In this document: one piece after another, positions 1-11,800 of the stretch | Numbering within the stretch: position 1 is the first letter of the stretch | Layout of the letters: the number at the start of each line of letters is the position of its first letter | Source of the DNA: Pelecanus crispus | Taxonomy: Eukaryota; Chordata; Aves; Pelecaniformes; Pelecanidae | Assembly: GCF_030463565.1 (NCBI RefSeq) | Contig: NC_134643.1 | Coordinates: forward strand, 40,896,221 to 40,960,220 | Length of the DNA: 64,000 nucleotides | Direction of reading: 5' to 3' | Notes under the pieces: model-generated | Told to the model about the DNA's origin: nothing | Databases searched by the model: none | Seen by the model: the letters and a program-made list of their open reading frames with translations, nothing else | Made by a program: the position numbers and the translations under genes

Positions 1-2241
1 TGGAGTCAAGGTTGCTGATGTCCTTCTTACAGAGCATATACAAAAAGGACAGGAAGTCATGCATTAAGGTTCTTTTGCAATCTTTAGGAATTGCTTCCTC
101 TTTGGACAAGATAATTGAATAAGAAAAAAACCCGAAAAAACAAAAAAACTTAGCAGCTGTAACTCTGACCATGTATACATTATTTCTTGTGATACTGTGC
201 TGTAAGGTATGTGACTAAGTCTGTCAGATGTCTTATGAGGATATTATCCTAATGCAGTGTTTACTCCAGATTAACGCAGTATTTTGTTTGGAAATATGTA
301 GGTGTACAGATAGAAATATAATATGAGAGATAAAGTTACCTTTAAAGTTGATGAAACAAGTGTTGGACATTTCTATATTTTTATATATTACAAAGGGCAT
401 TTTGAAATTTTTCTTGCAGTTTTAGTAATTATTTAGTGTGGTAATATGCATATATTGTGACAACGTTTTCTGCTATATCCATTACTTCGGTGTAATTCTA
501 TTTTATGTAGCAAATATGTGTATATACAAAGGAGATTATGTAAAAATTATGATTAAGAAATAGGCTCAAGCCCTTCAGAACAGGGACCGTCTTCCTCTGT
601 GTCTGCAAAGTACTTAATGCCTTGGGGTCCCAGCCACAGCTCACGTCTGAGACCCGTGGTGACCGAATTGCCAAGCGATGGGCGTGGAGGAGCAGCTCCT
701 CTGCTTTCCACGAGAAGCCTTAGTACAAAAGGTGCCGTGAAGCTCACCTTGCCACTCCCTGGTGCTGGGGCTGTGCTCTACATGGTCATTCCCAACACCA
801 CCTGCTAACAACCCAGAGAGCCCAGAGTCCGTCTGTCCTTTGCTCCAGTCCTTCCCTTTGGCTGTAGGAAAGGAAGTCTGAGGTAGGAGCTTCGATGTCA
901 TCAGGGAATCTTCCTTGTTAGCAGGGCGATCCTTCCGGAGCTTGTTCGGACCTCATGCAGCGTCCTTTGAAGCCAAACGAATGATTCGTGTTGACTTCAG
1001 GGGCCACTGGATGTGTTCCTACAAGATCAAGTTCTGCTGACGTAACAGCTCTGTTACACCTGAGGACCTGGTTGGTCAAGTTCTTCAGGAATGGTCTAAA
1101 AATACTGTAAAAATATAAATATATTTAATTACATGTACTGAAAAAAAATCCTATTTGTTGTGGTCAGAGTTCAGATGATTATGTGAATTTTGATTTCTTA
1201 GTCATACTTGCATATATATTGCTTTAACTATTATGTGTGAAAGAGGAAGTGATTCTAAAGTGTGTGAAAGATCAGGATTACACCTGTTTTTTAATGGTTA
1301 TGTTATTTAGGAATGGATGTCAGCAAATTTAACTCCATATTAATGCAGTTTTTTTGCATTAGAATATGTGTGTATATCATACACCCACATTTTATATATA
1401 ATATATTATATATTTGGTACTAACTTTGTATTTTCCCTGAAATTTTGCCAAATCTCAAACACAGATGTTCTCACTTGTAAGACTTTGGTACTTAATAACT
1501 GAATGTATAAGAAATGCTCTGGTATGAAAGGAAAGAGTGTCGTATGGTGTCCCACAATACAGATGTCTCGACCAGCAGGCATGTTGCCTTTTTCGCATCT
1601 CACTTCGTTGCAGCATCACCTGTCGTCTCCTGAAAAACACTCTGTGTTTTTACCTAAACTGCAGACCTGCCATTACAGTACAGCTGAATACTGCTCTAGC
1701 ATGAAAGCTGACTGGTAGTAGAAAGAATACAATAGTCACCAGTGTGCCACAAATGCATTTATTAAATGCAGAAATAGACATTTCTACAAAGGCCAAAATC
1801 TTATGTTGTATGTTCCTTTCTTGTCATTACATTGTATGATATTGTAAGATTATTGTATGTCCTAATTTGCATTATAAAATGTTTTTTCCTACTTAAAGGC
1901 ATAAATATAGCAACTTTGTATAAAGGTAGCTTTCTAGATTTTTATTTCTTTTATATAAAAAAGTCTAAACAGTGGGACCATTGCCAAATTGTTTATAAAA
2001 TTTCAATTGATTTGCCCTGTTCAATTAATTTGTTTTTACAAACATTCCGTTATTTCTTTTATGAAAAAAGTGATATTATACTATGCAGAAAGAGTGTATT
2101 TTTATGCCATTCCACATTAATCTTCAAAAAATTAATTTCACCTGTTTTAAGCTGTTGTTATTGAGAAAGCTTACCAAATGTGCATTTTTAAAAAATGTAT
2201 TATGACAACATTTTTCCCCTTTACCAGTGCCAACTTCATTT

Positions 2242-2255
2242 GGGGGGGGGGGGGG
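2242..2255 (+). repeat. Poly-G run (14 G)
   Basis: Uninterrupted run of fourteen G, about 43 bp upstream of the AATAAA at 2298 and followed by an A-rich stretch. Such runs are slippage-prone, so the exact length may be uncertain. Confidence 0.85.
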
Positions 2256-2297
2256 AACCAACAAAAAAAAGAACAAAAAACAAACCTGTAGCATGGC

Positions 2298-2303
2298 AAT
2301 AAA
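2298..2303 (+). terminator. Polyadenylation signal, probable FRS2 end
   Basis: AATAAA followed 25-40 bp later by a GT-rich stretch, the usual downstream element. It would be the more likely of two cleavage signals for the preceding transcript. Confidence 0.5.
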
Positions 2304-2870
2304 CTATTGATTTTACATTGAAAATCGTCTGTGGGTTACTTCAGTATTTCCCAGTGTTAGTGTCACTGTATTGTATTTAGTTAGTCTAACCTGTTTTGCT
2401 TTTCCTTAAATCGTTGCTTCAGGTACGTATCTCCTCCCCCTGCCCCCCTGTATTCCACTCATTACGCAGTGGTAAAAAAAAAAAAACAAGCCATACCAGA
2501 ATATGATGACCTAGAGTCTGTAAATTTTTCTCTAAGCTTTTGTGTCATTTCTACTGGTGTTCTGTCACATCTTTCTCATGTATGTAGACTTAGGGGTTTT
2601 TTTGTTGTGGTGGTACTGTTGCTATCAACTGCTGGCTAGTGTGCTCCTTTCTCAATTATTAAATGACTAAGATTTCACAAAACCCAAATGGACTTTGTTA
2701 GCATAGTGCTGATAAATTCAGAAAGAAAGTAATAAGAAATACACGGTTGAAGTCCTGTCCAGATGGCCTTTTCACTTTCTTCTGGGGACTATAAAATATG
2801 GTGGTGATTTATCAAAATTCAGTATTTCCTCTTTTCTCCCTCCCAAGTCACTGTTTTAAGGCATAATTTC

Positions 2871-2876
2871 AATAAA
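2871..2876 (+). terminator. Alternative polyadenylation signal
   Basis: A second AATAAA, about 570 bp beyond the first, with a less clear GT-rich downstream region. It could extend the FRS2 3' UTR or be unused. Confidence 0.3.
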
Positions 2877-2899
2877 GATGTTTCTAGCCAACAAATGAA

Positions 2900-5228
2900 C
2901 AAAACCATAGAAACGTCAGGAGATGTTGTTTTCAGAACCTCTTAAGAAACAACATGACGTGGTCCTTGCACAATGTTGGTTAGATAACTTAGATACCTGA
3001 AAACTCAGCTCTCAAGAAGGTTTTCATGTCCCTGGCCAACAGTTTTGCAGCTTTCCTAACGGGAATGGCTGCTTAGCAGTCGACTACACTTAATATTTCC
3101 ATACTAACATGATACAGAGTTCAGCAGAAACTTTGGTTCTTTGTACCTTCATTTCAAATGGAAAGAAAGCTTCCCAGTAATGTTTGGTTGAAACCAGTTC
3201 TGATGTGACCGTAGGTAAAATATATGCAGTTAGAGAATTAATTGCTAGCAATTTTATAACTAAAACATCATGCAACTGATACAAGTGATTCCAATTGAAA
3301 TATGCATATGCCTTGCATTCTTGACCTAATGATGCTTTGTTCTGAAATAAAATTTTGGAGCCAGCGCAAAATGGGTGACATTGAACAGCCAAGCATTAGA
3401 GCCAACCTTCCAGCCATATGTGCCTAGTACTAGGATTTCCAATAATGGTATCAACTGGCCTTGTTAAAATCCCTGTACGTAAATCAATAACACATCTCTT
3501 AATTTTCAGTTGGGAGCACCTGAAGAGTTGGATTTTGTGAAGAGCCTGTTTTCCTTCCTTCCTCAAACTTGTATCTGCTTAGAGGCTTAAGTGACTGGTT
3601 TGTCTGAAGTTAAGCCTCCTACTAGATACTGTGATCGATGCCTGAATTATTGGTCCCGGAGAAACCAGGGAATAGTTGCTGCTCTATTATTCCTACATTG
3701 GTAATAGCTTGGCTGTAAGTCGAAGGTCTCGATCTGAATTAAAGCGCTGTCAGTAGATACTGAGCCATATGGAAGTCTCATGATTGAGAATTCATTCCTG
3801 AGCGACCAAGCCTGTGCATTGCTGAGCTGTCTGGTGTGTCGAATGATCTTTGGCGCTCCGTTTCTCAACGTTGAAAGAGATGAGGTGATTTACAAAGTAT
3901 ATGTGTTTATAAAAATGAGGCACTTTTTCCTTCACTTTTTCACAGTGCGACCTTAAAAATTGCCATCAGAGGTGAGGGCACTGCGCAGCTGGAAGCGGGA
4001 GGCAGGAACCCAGAACCAGCGCTGCTGCTGGGCTCTGCCTGTTTGGGTGTCACTACTTTTACACATTATAAATCATAGCTTAGCAATAGTCAAAAGCCCC
4101 TTAAACCAAAATTAAAAAATTGCCCTAGTAAGTTTTTCTGAGCGTTTGGTCTTCCAAAGGCCATAATGCGATTAATTGTCTGAGGCACTTTAAAATCTTT
4201 TTTCCCCCAGCTCATGCCACAGTAGCAGCAAATGTGAATTAAAATGAATCATTAGTTCAGTGCAAATCTTTATGAATGCTCTAATTCTGAGATAAAAATA
4301 TTATCATTGTTTTAGTTGGGTTATTAGCCCTAGCCAAAACGTAAGATACTTTCTACGTAACTATGAGGAAAATTGAAGATGTTAAAATTCAATTAGTACT
4401 CTAGTTTTCAGAACAAGGTTATGGGGGATAACATGTCTAACTCTCTGAAGAAGATGAAGCAAAAAGCTCAAAAGAACTCAAGAGAAATACTACCCAGGTA
4501 TTGACATACTAAAACCCACAGACGGATGTGAAAGTTGGCAGAGTTCTAGTCATGGTTTTTTGCCGTCTCCATTAGGAAAGATGCCTGTCTTTGGCCAGTT
4601 TGCATCTAGAACAAACAGCTTTGCATATATCCCAAGAGATTTGTATCTGGCAGCAAGAAGAGGAATGCCAGCTAGAATTATTTCTTGAGGAACAAATCAT
4701 ACAAACTAACTCACTTTTTTTTGTATTACCAGGTAACCAACAGGCTTTTTGTGTGGAGGAAAAGTAGCGACAGAACAAGGCTTGGATGTGGTCTCGCACA
4801 TGTGCAAAGCTGCCAAGAGGATAGTTACCCCTTTTTTAATATTGAAATGAAGAGCGTATCGAGTGGGATTGTGCCGGGGTATCTCCTGTTCACTGCTTTT
4901 AATTGGCGATATGGATGACATAATAGCAGGTATCCGGAATGGTCTGCAGGCATGCTGGACGCCTGCAGTGGCAATTTTTAATGCTTTTGACCGGCTTGAC
5001 AGCTGACCTCCAGGAATATGACGAAATTAAACTGGGGCAACTCCACACTCCTTTGCTGAGGCAGAAATAAGTTGGTACAGAAATACAGCGGGAAGTTAAG
5101 CGCCTAGATGGCAGCTCTTCGGGGAAAGGTGGGTGTGCTGCGGCGCGCTGCCGGGCAAACCTGAGCCAGGTGCTGCCATACAAGAGGCCGCCTGCCGTGC
5201 AAGAGGCCGGTATTACGTAGAATGGGGG
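2900..5228. other. Intergenic DNA upstream of CCT2
   Basis: No supported gene. Open frames here are short and start and stop without splice or family support. One minor feature is a near-tandem duplication of about 19 bp around 5172-5207 (two copies of a unit containing CAAGAGGCCG). Confidence 0.6.
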
Positions 5229-5327
5229 AATCATAGAATCATAGCATCATTCAGGTTGGAAAAGACCTTTAAGATCATCCAGTCCAACCATTACCCTAAC
5301 ACTACCAATACCATCACTAAGCCAATT
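5229..5327 (-). mobile_element. CR1 LINE 3'-end fragment
   Basis: Begins with the reverse complement of the CR1 3' tail (AATCATAGAATCATAG) and continues with the conserved block reading TTGGAAAAGACCTTTAAGAT then CATCCAGTCCAACC. That is the bird CR1 3' UTR read backwards. Only about 100 bp is recognisable. The following 80 bp before the next fragment is not clearly CR1. Confidence 0.85.
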
Positions 5328-5407
5328 AAGGGTAGAGTACTAATTTCATGTTTCCTGGCTTGGTGGCTGGATTATTTTTTAATGAAAATAAAAACTAGGA
5401 ATAATTA

Positions 5408-5628
5408 AGCTTGGAAAGAACCTCTAAGATCATCAGTCCAACCATCAACCCAACACCACCATGCCCACTGAACCACGTCCCAAGGTGCCCGTTTTTTGAA
5501 CGCTTCCAGGGATGGTGACTCCACCACCCCTCTGGGCAGCCTGTTCCAATGCTTGACCACACTTTCAGTACAGAATTTTTTCCTAATATCCAGTCTAAAC
5601 CTCCCCTGACGCAGCTTGAGGCATCAGG
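5408..5628 (-). mobile_element. CR1 LINE 3'-end fragment
   Basis: Reverse-oriented CR1, recognisable from GGAAAGAACCTCTAAGATCA through CTCTGGGCAGCCTGTTCC and TCCTAATATCCAGTCTAAAC. This covers the 3' UTR and the last codons of ORF2. The terminal tail repeat is missing. It ends about 255 bp before the CCT2 start codon, right at the edge of the CpG island. Confidence 0.9.
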
Positions 5629-5734
5629 CCTCCAGCTCACGTAACTCCTACACAAACCCGAGAGTTGCCGCAGCGGGGCTGTGCCCGCCGCGCACAGCCG
5701 CCACGGGAGGCAGGCCGGGGCCCTCCCGCGGGGC

Positions 5735-5885
5735 GGACTACCGCTCCCAGAGTCCCGCGCGCCGCCGGAAGTGGCGGCTCCTCTGACGTCAGTTCCGTCG
5801 GGAGCTCGTTGGGGGCTGCGGAGCCGCGCGCTGGTTCTCTGGTGGTGGCGGCGGCGGCGGCACCGGCGGCGGTACCGGCGGCATC
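5735..5885 (+). promoter_or_regulatory. CCT2: CCT2 promoter and 5' UTR
   Basis: TATA-less CpG-island promoter. Visible sites are a perfect palindromic CRE/ATF element (TGACGTCA, 5784-5791), an ETS/GABP-type site (CCGGAAGTG, 5765-5773), and an ACTACCGCTCCCAG sequence at 5737-5750. The last differs at one position from the ZNF143/THAP11 motif ACTAYRNNNCCCR. The spacing fits initiation around 5800-5850, leaving a short 5' UTR with CGG repeats before the ATG at 5886. Exact start sites are inferred. Confidence 0.7.
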
Positions 5886-8800
5886 ATGGTGAGCGGCGGG
5901 GCGGCGGCGGCGATTTTGCCCGAGGGGAGGGGAGGGGAGGGGAGGGGAGGGGAGGGGAGGGCGGCGGGGCGGCCGCGCTCCCCGTAGACACGCGTGCGAG
6001 GGCCCGGCAGCCGCGCCCCTCCCCCACGCTTTGTCCGGCGGCGGTTGCAGCGCTCGCGTGGGGGCGGCCTCGCGCCCTGCCCCGCGCGCGGCGGGCGGGG
6101 CGGGGCGGTGGGGAGCAGCAGGAGGAGGCGGTGGCGGCGGCGCGTTGGGCCTAGAAGCTTCTGGAGCCCGTGCGAGGAGGGTCCGCCAGGGCGCGGCGGG
6201 AGCGGGCCGCCCCGTGTCAGCGGCCGAGCCGGCAGCGGGGGGGCCCTGGGCGGTTCCCGGCCCCGTAGGAGCGGCTGTCGCGGCCCGGCCGTGCCGGGCG
6301 CCCGCAGCGTGGCTGAGACGGGGGAGGCGGGCGGGAGGCCGCTTCTTCCCTCCCCTCGTCTCCAGGCAGGCCCGGAGCGGCAGCAGCGAGTCCCCGAGCG
6401 TGGGAGGCCGCCCGTGGCCACCTCCTGGGAGCTGCCCTGGCGCGGCGTGGAGTCTCCTGCCGCACCCTTGTGATTTTTTTTTTTTTTTTTTTTGGTCAAA
6501 GTGATGATGGAGTGGACGCGAAAGCGGTGGAAAAACTGTGTGCTGATCATGCAGCAGAGTAAAAAGTCCCAGAACCCTCACGCACTTGTTCTTTTGGGAT
6601 TTGATCCTAATTCATTTACGGCCTTGAGTTCTTTGCGAGTGTTAAGTCTTTAAAGGCATATATTCATTACTGCTATAATCGATTTGCATGGAAATGCAAA
6701 AAAAAAAAAAAGATTTGGGTTCAACACAAATACCAAAATATTAAAGACCCCGTGTGCTCAGTGGCTAGCTTTTTTTTTTTTAACTTTTGCTGGTTGTATT
6801 CATTTTTGGGTTGCTTGGATCTGATGGTTAGCCACGCAGAACAGCAACACAGACATTGCCATGAAGTAAGGTACTGGTAATGGTCTTCAGGCTCATAGAT
6901 CTTGTCAGAGAATATGGTATGCAGTCTCTTGGAGTAGATTGCAGTTTGGTCTTGTAATCTCTTCACATAATTAAGAGACTGCAAGATAGATTTTAAAGAA
7001 AGAGTGAAGGTGAACTTATCTTCAATATATCTTTTATCACAACCAAATGGGGCATAGAAATAAATCATTTTAATAATAAAAACGTTGTTTAGGTTGTTAG
7101 TGTCAGGGGTTTGATTTTAAAATGCATTGTTCTATTACAGCTAAAGGAATATTCTTATGTTAACTCTGTTTTAGGCATCCATTTCCCTTGCTCCCGTGAA
7201 CATTTTCAAGGCAGGTGCAGATGAAGAAAAGGCAGAAACAGCTCGGCTGGTAAGTTTAATTCTCTGAGAAACTGGTAAAACTTGGGGTATTTAAACTTGG
7301 TCTTTTCTACTGTTAAATGTACTTTCAGTTTATTGTGATGTGGAACTTCATCTGTCTCTTACTGGTTTTTCTTGTTGCATGTCTGAACAGAAGGTAGGAG
7401 GAGTGTTGTTTATACTAACAATTAGAGAAACTCCTTATAATTGTTCAAAAACGAAGTAACTCTGTACCTTAGCTAAGAAGATTGCTGTTCATTGGAAGGC
7501 ATTTCTTTTGGCCATGAGACAGGCTTGTATGGCTTCTGTGAGAATTAAGTATATTTGATCTGGTTACCAAAATGTAGCAGTTGAGAAACTTGGACCCAGA
7601 CTCTACTGAAAGAAATGTGGCTGTGGAAGGGTTGGGTTAAGATCACAGAATCATAGAGTGCTTTGGGTTGGAAGGGACCTTTAGAGATCATCTAGCCCAA
7701 CCCCCCTGCAGTGAGCAGGGACAGCTTTAACTAGATCAGGTTGCTCAGAGCCCCATCCAACCTGACCTGGAGCGTTTCTAGGGATGTCCTCTTGGAAGTT
7801 GTGGGCTAGTGTATAATTCTTGTATTAAAGTAGAAACAAATTGTTCTCTAAGGTGTATTTCCTTTTGTTTCAGTCATCCTTTGTTGGTGCCATTGCTATT
7901 GGTGACCTGGTCAAGAGCACTCTGGGGCCTAAAGGCATGGTAAGACAGCTGCAAGTTCTCAGTGGTCATACCTGTTAATTTAGTTTTAATAGTTACAGTA
8001 CGTTTTCAAGCAGTATTCTAAATCTTCCATCTTGTAGGACAAGATTCTTTTAAGTACTGGGAGAGCTAGCACAGTGACAGTGACCAATGACGGTGCAACC
8101 ATCCTGAAAGCTATTGGAGTTGACAACCCAGCCGCCAAGGTCTTGGTTGGTGAGTTTTTAACAGCTTGCCCTTGCACTACTTGGCATTTCTTCATTTGTA
8201 ACTTTATTATGTAGTTTTTATTTGTTCTTAGAAAAGTATTCTTCAAATAATGTGAAAAATGAAAGGGAGGGGGAGCAGAATCCTGAAGTAAGGAGGCCAA
8301 GGTGTTTCAAGAGTTGTAGAACTCTGCAAAAGTAAAATTGAGGTATATGCTGCTCTTGCAAAACTGTTCTGGTGTCTCCTTGTTTTCTCTCAATGCTGGT
8401 TTGTCCCAAGAGTCAAAAGGGACAAGAGACAGCTGTGTGCCCCTCTTTTTTCACTGGGAGAATTTGGAACAGAAATCTGCTGGGGTACAGAGGTTCTCTC
8501 TGGTCTTCCCTGATTTAAATCTTTTTTTATCGCTTAGTCAGCATTGTACTCTGGGCAGAGTTTACCTTTGTGGTCATCTGTCTTAGTGTGCAAATGGTCC
8601 AGTTCCAGTGACAATGGTTCAGGACCCTGAACCATTTGGTGTCAAGATTCTTAATGATTTCATGTTTGCTGGGTCCTTGATTATCAGTTCATGCAGTATA
8701 CTTGGTTATTTTATTCTCCGATCCTGTATATATACCTTAGAGTTTCTGTCTTGCCCTGCTTCTTTTGATGACCGTCTTTAGGAATGGGGAGTGAGGGGAG

Positions 8801-11800
8801 CAGCTCTTGACCGTCTCCAGGCTGGAACTGGTGTCTAGGTTGCAAACAAAGAACAGGAATTTGAAGGATGCTGGACTTGATTTGCTTCTCAGGTTTTTCT
8901 GTGACTTACAGAGTGGGCTTTTTAAACTATTGGAATAAGATTCTTTTTTCTTCTCCAAACTAATGTGAGAGAAAAATAATTGTATGTGAAGCTAGTACTG
9001 GTGAGCATTGTATTTTGAATCAAAACATTAATACAGTGGTTTCCTTCTTTAGATATGTCAAAGGTTCAAGATGATGAAGTTGGTGATGGAACTACGTCTG
9101 TCACAGTGTTGGCAGCTGAATTACTGAGGGTGACGTATTACAGTTTTTCAGATGTGTTTCTATTTGGCAATGTCCTGCTCCGAGGAGTTTGTTATTTGAT
9201 GTTTATGAAGAGGGCTCCCAAAGTACAGGAATACCTTGCTCTGTTGCCATTGAAATTGATAGGGAAAAAACCCCTTAGTTATTGCATCACCAATTTTTTT
9301 TTTTAGACTATATTCCTTATTTTATTACTTATAAATTCACAAGTATTTTAATTTGGTATATTTTATAAAATTGTTTTCTCTTACTTCATTATGCAAGTGA
9401 AGCAGAAGTATCACTCTTGCAGGTCGCTTCCCGGATGTTGCACTGGGCAGCATGCAGTGCTGCTTAGTTGTGAGGTTCAGTCTTCTGAAATCCTTTCCTA
9501 TAACATTAATGAGAAAAAACCCCATATTAAATTCTGTTCTTCTGTGCGCAAGACTTGAATTCATAGTGTTCCTTTAAACTCTGCATGGTTTTTATGTTTG
9601 CATAGAAGTTTACCCTGCCAAACTCTAAATGTGAAATTACTATGAAAGAGACTTCAGAACTGAGGAATTCTTGTTAGCAGAGCTGTGCCAGTAAGTCTAA
9701 CCATCTCAGATCCAGGAACTGTGATCGAGAGCAGCTGAGAAATGATCCATCAGCTTGCCAAGTTCCTTGCAAAGAGGGAGTTTGGAGATGTTTTTTCTCC
9801 AACTGCACTTTAAGTTGGAGCTATAAGTGAACAGGAAACTGAGCTCAAACATGATGTGAAAGATTATTTTGAAGTATATGTCTGGTTGCTATTCATATTA
9901 GAGTTAGGATTTTTTTTTTTATTAATCAAAATTTCTTGACAATATTCCAAGGGCAGATCATATTTGCCTAGATTGGAAAAAAAGACCTTCCAGTAGGGTG
10001 ACTTTAATTTCATTGGTATAGCTCTCGGGCTTTTACTGCTATTCAGAATTTTCTGATTACTTGGAAGCATCTTTCCTAGTTAATGTAAATACACCTTGGG
10101 GGAAAAAAATAATTATTAATTTCATTTAACTAGGAGGCAGAATTACTGATTTCAAAGAAGATTCATCCTCAGACCATCATTGCAGGCTGGAGAGCAGCCA
10201 CAAAAGCTTCAAGAGAGGCACTTTTGAAAGCAGCTGTGGATCATGGGTTAGTAATATACATTTGCTGTAACTCTGTATAAACCAGTCAAGATTAAGGCAT
10301 CGGTGAGAATTACATACCATTGGGGAATTCTTTGCTCTCTTTTAAGTCATGTAAAGGTTGAATTTATGAATTTTAATGGTTAAGGAAAACCGGGTTTTTT
10401 TTAGACGAACTACAGAAGATTGATGAAATGATTTAAAATTACTTATCATGTGCAGAAACAAAATACAAGCAATAATTTGCTCCCTAGAACAAAAATCTGA
10501 GCTCAGATTTCATACTCTGATTTTAAATGTGACTATTTTCTTTAACTGACACTTTGAGAGCACAGACTTTCTAAAGCTGAATGCAAAGGTTCTCCTAATT
10601 GAACTTGTATTTCAAATAGAAGATTGTATTCTGGGACACTGGAGGGATTCTGTGTAGCATTCCTCAAAATGGAACATGGTACACATAGATACAGGCTAGA
10701 AGAAGCAGGGAGAGACTCACAGTTATAGGCTAACGATAGTTAAGGTTTTCAGACTTTCCACTTTAACCCTACCAACTTTATTTTAGTGATGATGAAGTGA
10801 AGTTCCGTGAAGACTTGATGAACATTGCGGGAACGACTCTTTCATCAAAATTACTTACTCATCATAAAGATCACTTTGTCAAGCTAGCTGTAGAAGCTGT
10901 TCTTAGGTTGAAAGGTTCTGGTAATTTGGAGGCTATCCACATCATTAAGAAACTTGGTGGAAGTTTGGCTGATTCCTACTTAGATGAAGGTAAGTCTTTG
11001 TATGTTGGCTGTAAGTGCGCTTAAGAAGTACAGTTGTTAAAAGTTACACATCTCTACAAACTTGTTCTAGGAAACATTGCTGTGTTATTAAATTGAAAAA
11101 CAAATATGAGGAGGTTTTGTAATGATTTAAATTAATGGTTCTCCTTTTTTAATTTGAAGTCTTACTAGACCTTTCTGTTATTACAGGCTTTTTACTTGAC
11201 AAGAAGATTGGTGTAAATCAGCCAAAAAGAATTGAAAATGCAAAGATCCTTATTGCAAATACTGGTATGGATACAGACAAGATTAAGGTATGTTATAGAA
11301 CTATTGTTGTAAAACGATGTTTTTGTAAATGGAATTAATTTTTAGACTGAACTCTTTGTTTTCTTTGATTTAGATTTTTGGCTCTCGCGTTAGAGTGGAC
11401 TCCACAGCAAAAGTAGCAGAAATAGAGCAGGCAGAAAAAGAAAAAATGAAGGAGAAGGTAGAGCGTATTCTTAAGCATGGAATAAACTGTTTTATTAACA
11501 GGTATGTATTTTCTTGGAAAAAGGGGAGAGTTACAAAGTAGCAAGATTTTAATATTGTGTGAGTGTGAAGAACATTATTTATGCCTGTATCTGTAAAATT
11601 AGGTGATCTTGCCTAAAGCTTAATTGATTCACCTCACGGAGGTTGATGTTATTTTCTGTGCTTCCCTTGTGCACCATGGTCCCCCCCTTCTTTGTTTGTT
11701 TGAGGTTTTTTTGTTGTTGTTACGAGGCAGAACTGATGTTACTTAACCAGGGATTCATGTTTAAGTCCAGTTGAAGCAATGTCACTGTGCTTTCATACTA

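Larger units (their letters stand above)
1..2303 (+). other. FRS2: Probable FRS2 3' UTR (partial, 5' end outside window)
   Basis: AT-rich sequence with no convincing coding frame, ending at a canonical AATAAA. The assignment rests on gene order: in other amniotes FRS2 (the FGF-receptor adaptor) lies just upstream of CCT2 on the same strand and has a long 3' UTR. I did not see the FRS2 stop codon or any FRS2 protein sequence, so this is inference. A Pumilio-type element (TGTATATA) lies at 519-526, which would fit a regulated 3' UTR. The short open frames at 553-901 and 1406-1718 are not conserved-looking and overlap each other on both strands. Confidence 0.42.
5660..6475 (+). other. CpG island over CCT2 promoter, exon 1 and intron 1
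   Basis: Very GC- and CpG-rich block bounded on the left by CR1 and on the right by a poly-T run near 6476-6494. It covers the promoter, the short first exon and the first 600 bp of intron 1. This is typical of a housekeeping gene. Long open frames on both strands here are by-products of the lack of AT-rich stop codons. Confidence 0.85.

Noticed and set aside
5637-6581. 314-codon minus-strand open frame, and others of 150-250 codons on both strands, over the CCT2 promoter
   Set aside because: They are rich in Pro, Ala, Arg and Gly, overlap in several frames, and coincide with a CpG island that lacks AT-rich stop codons. No family motif is seen.
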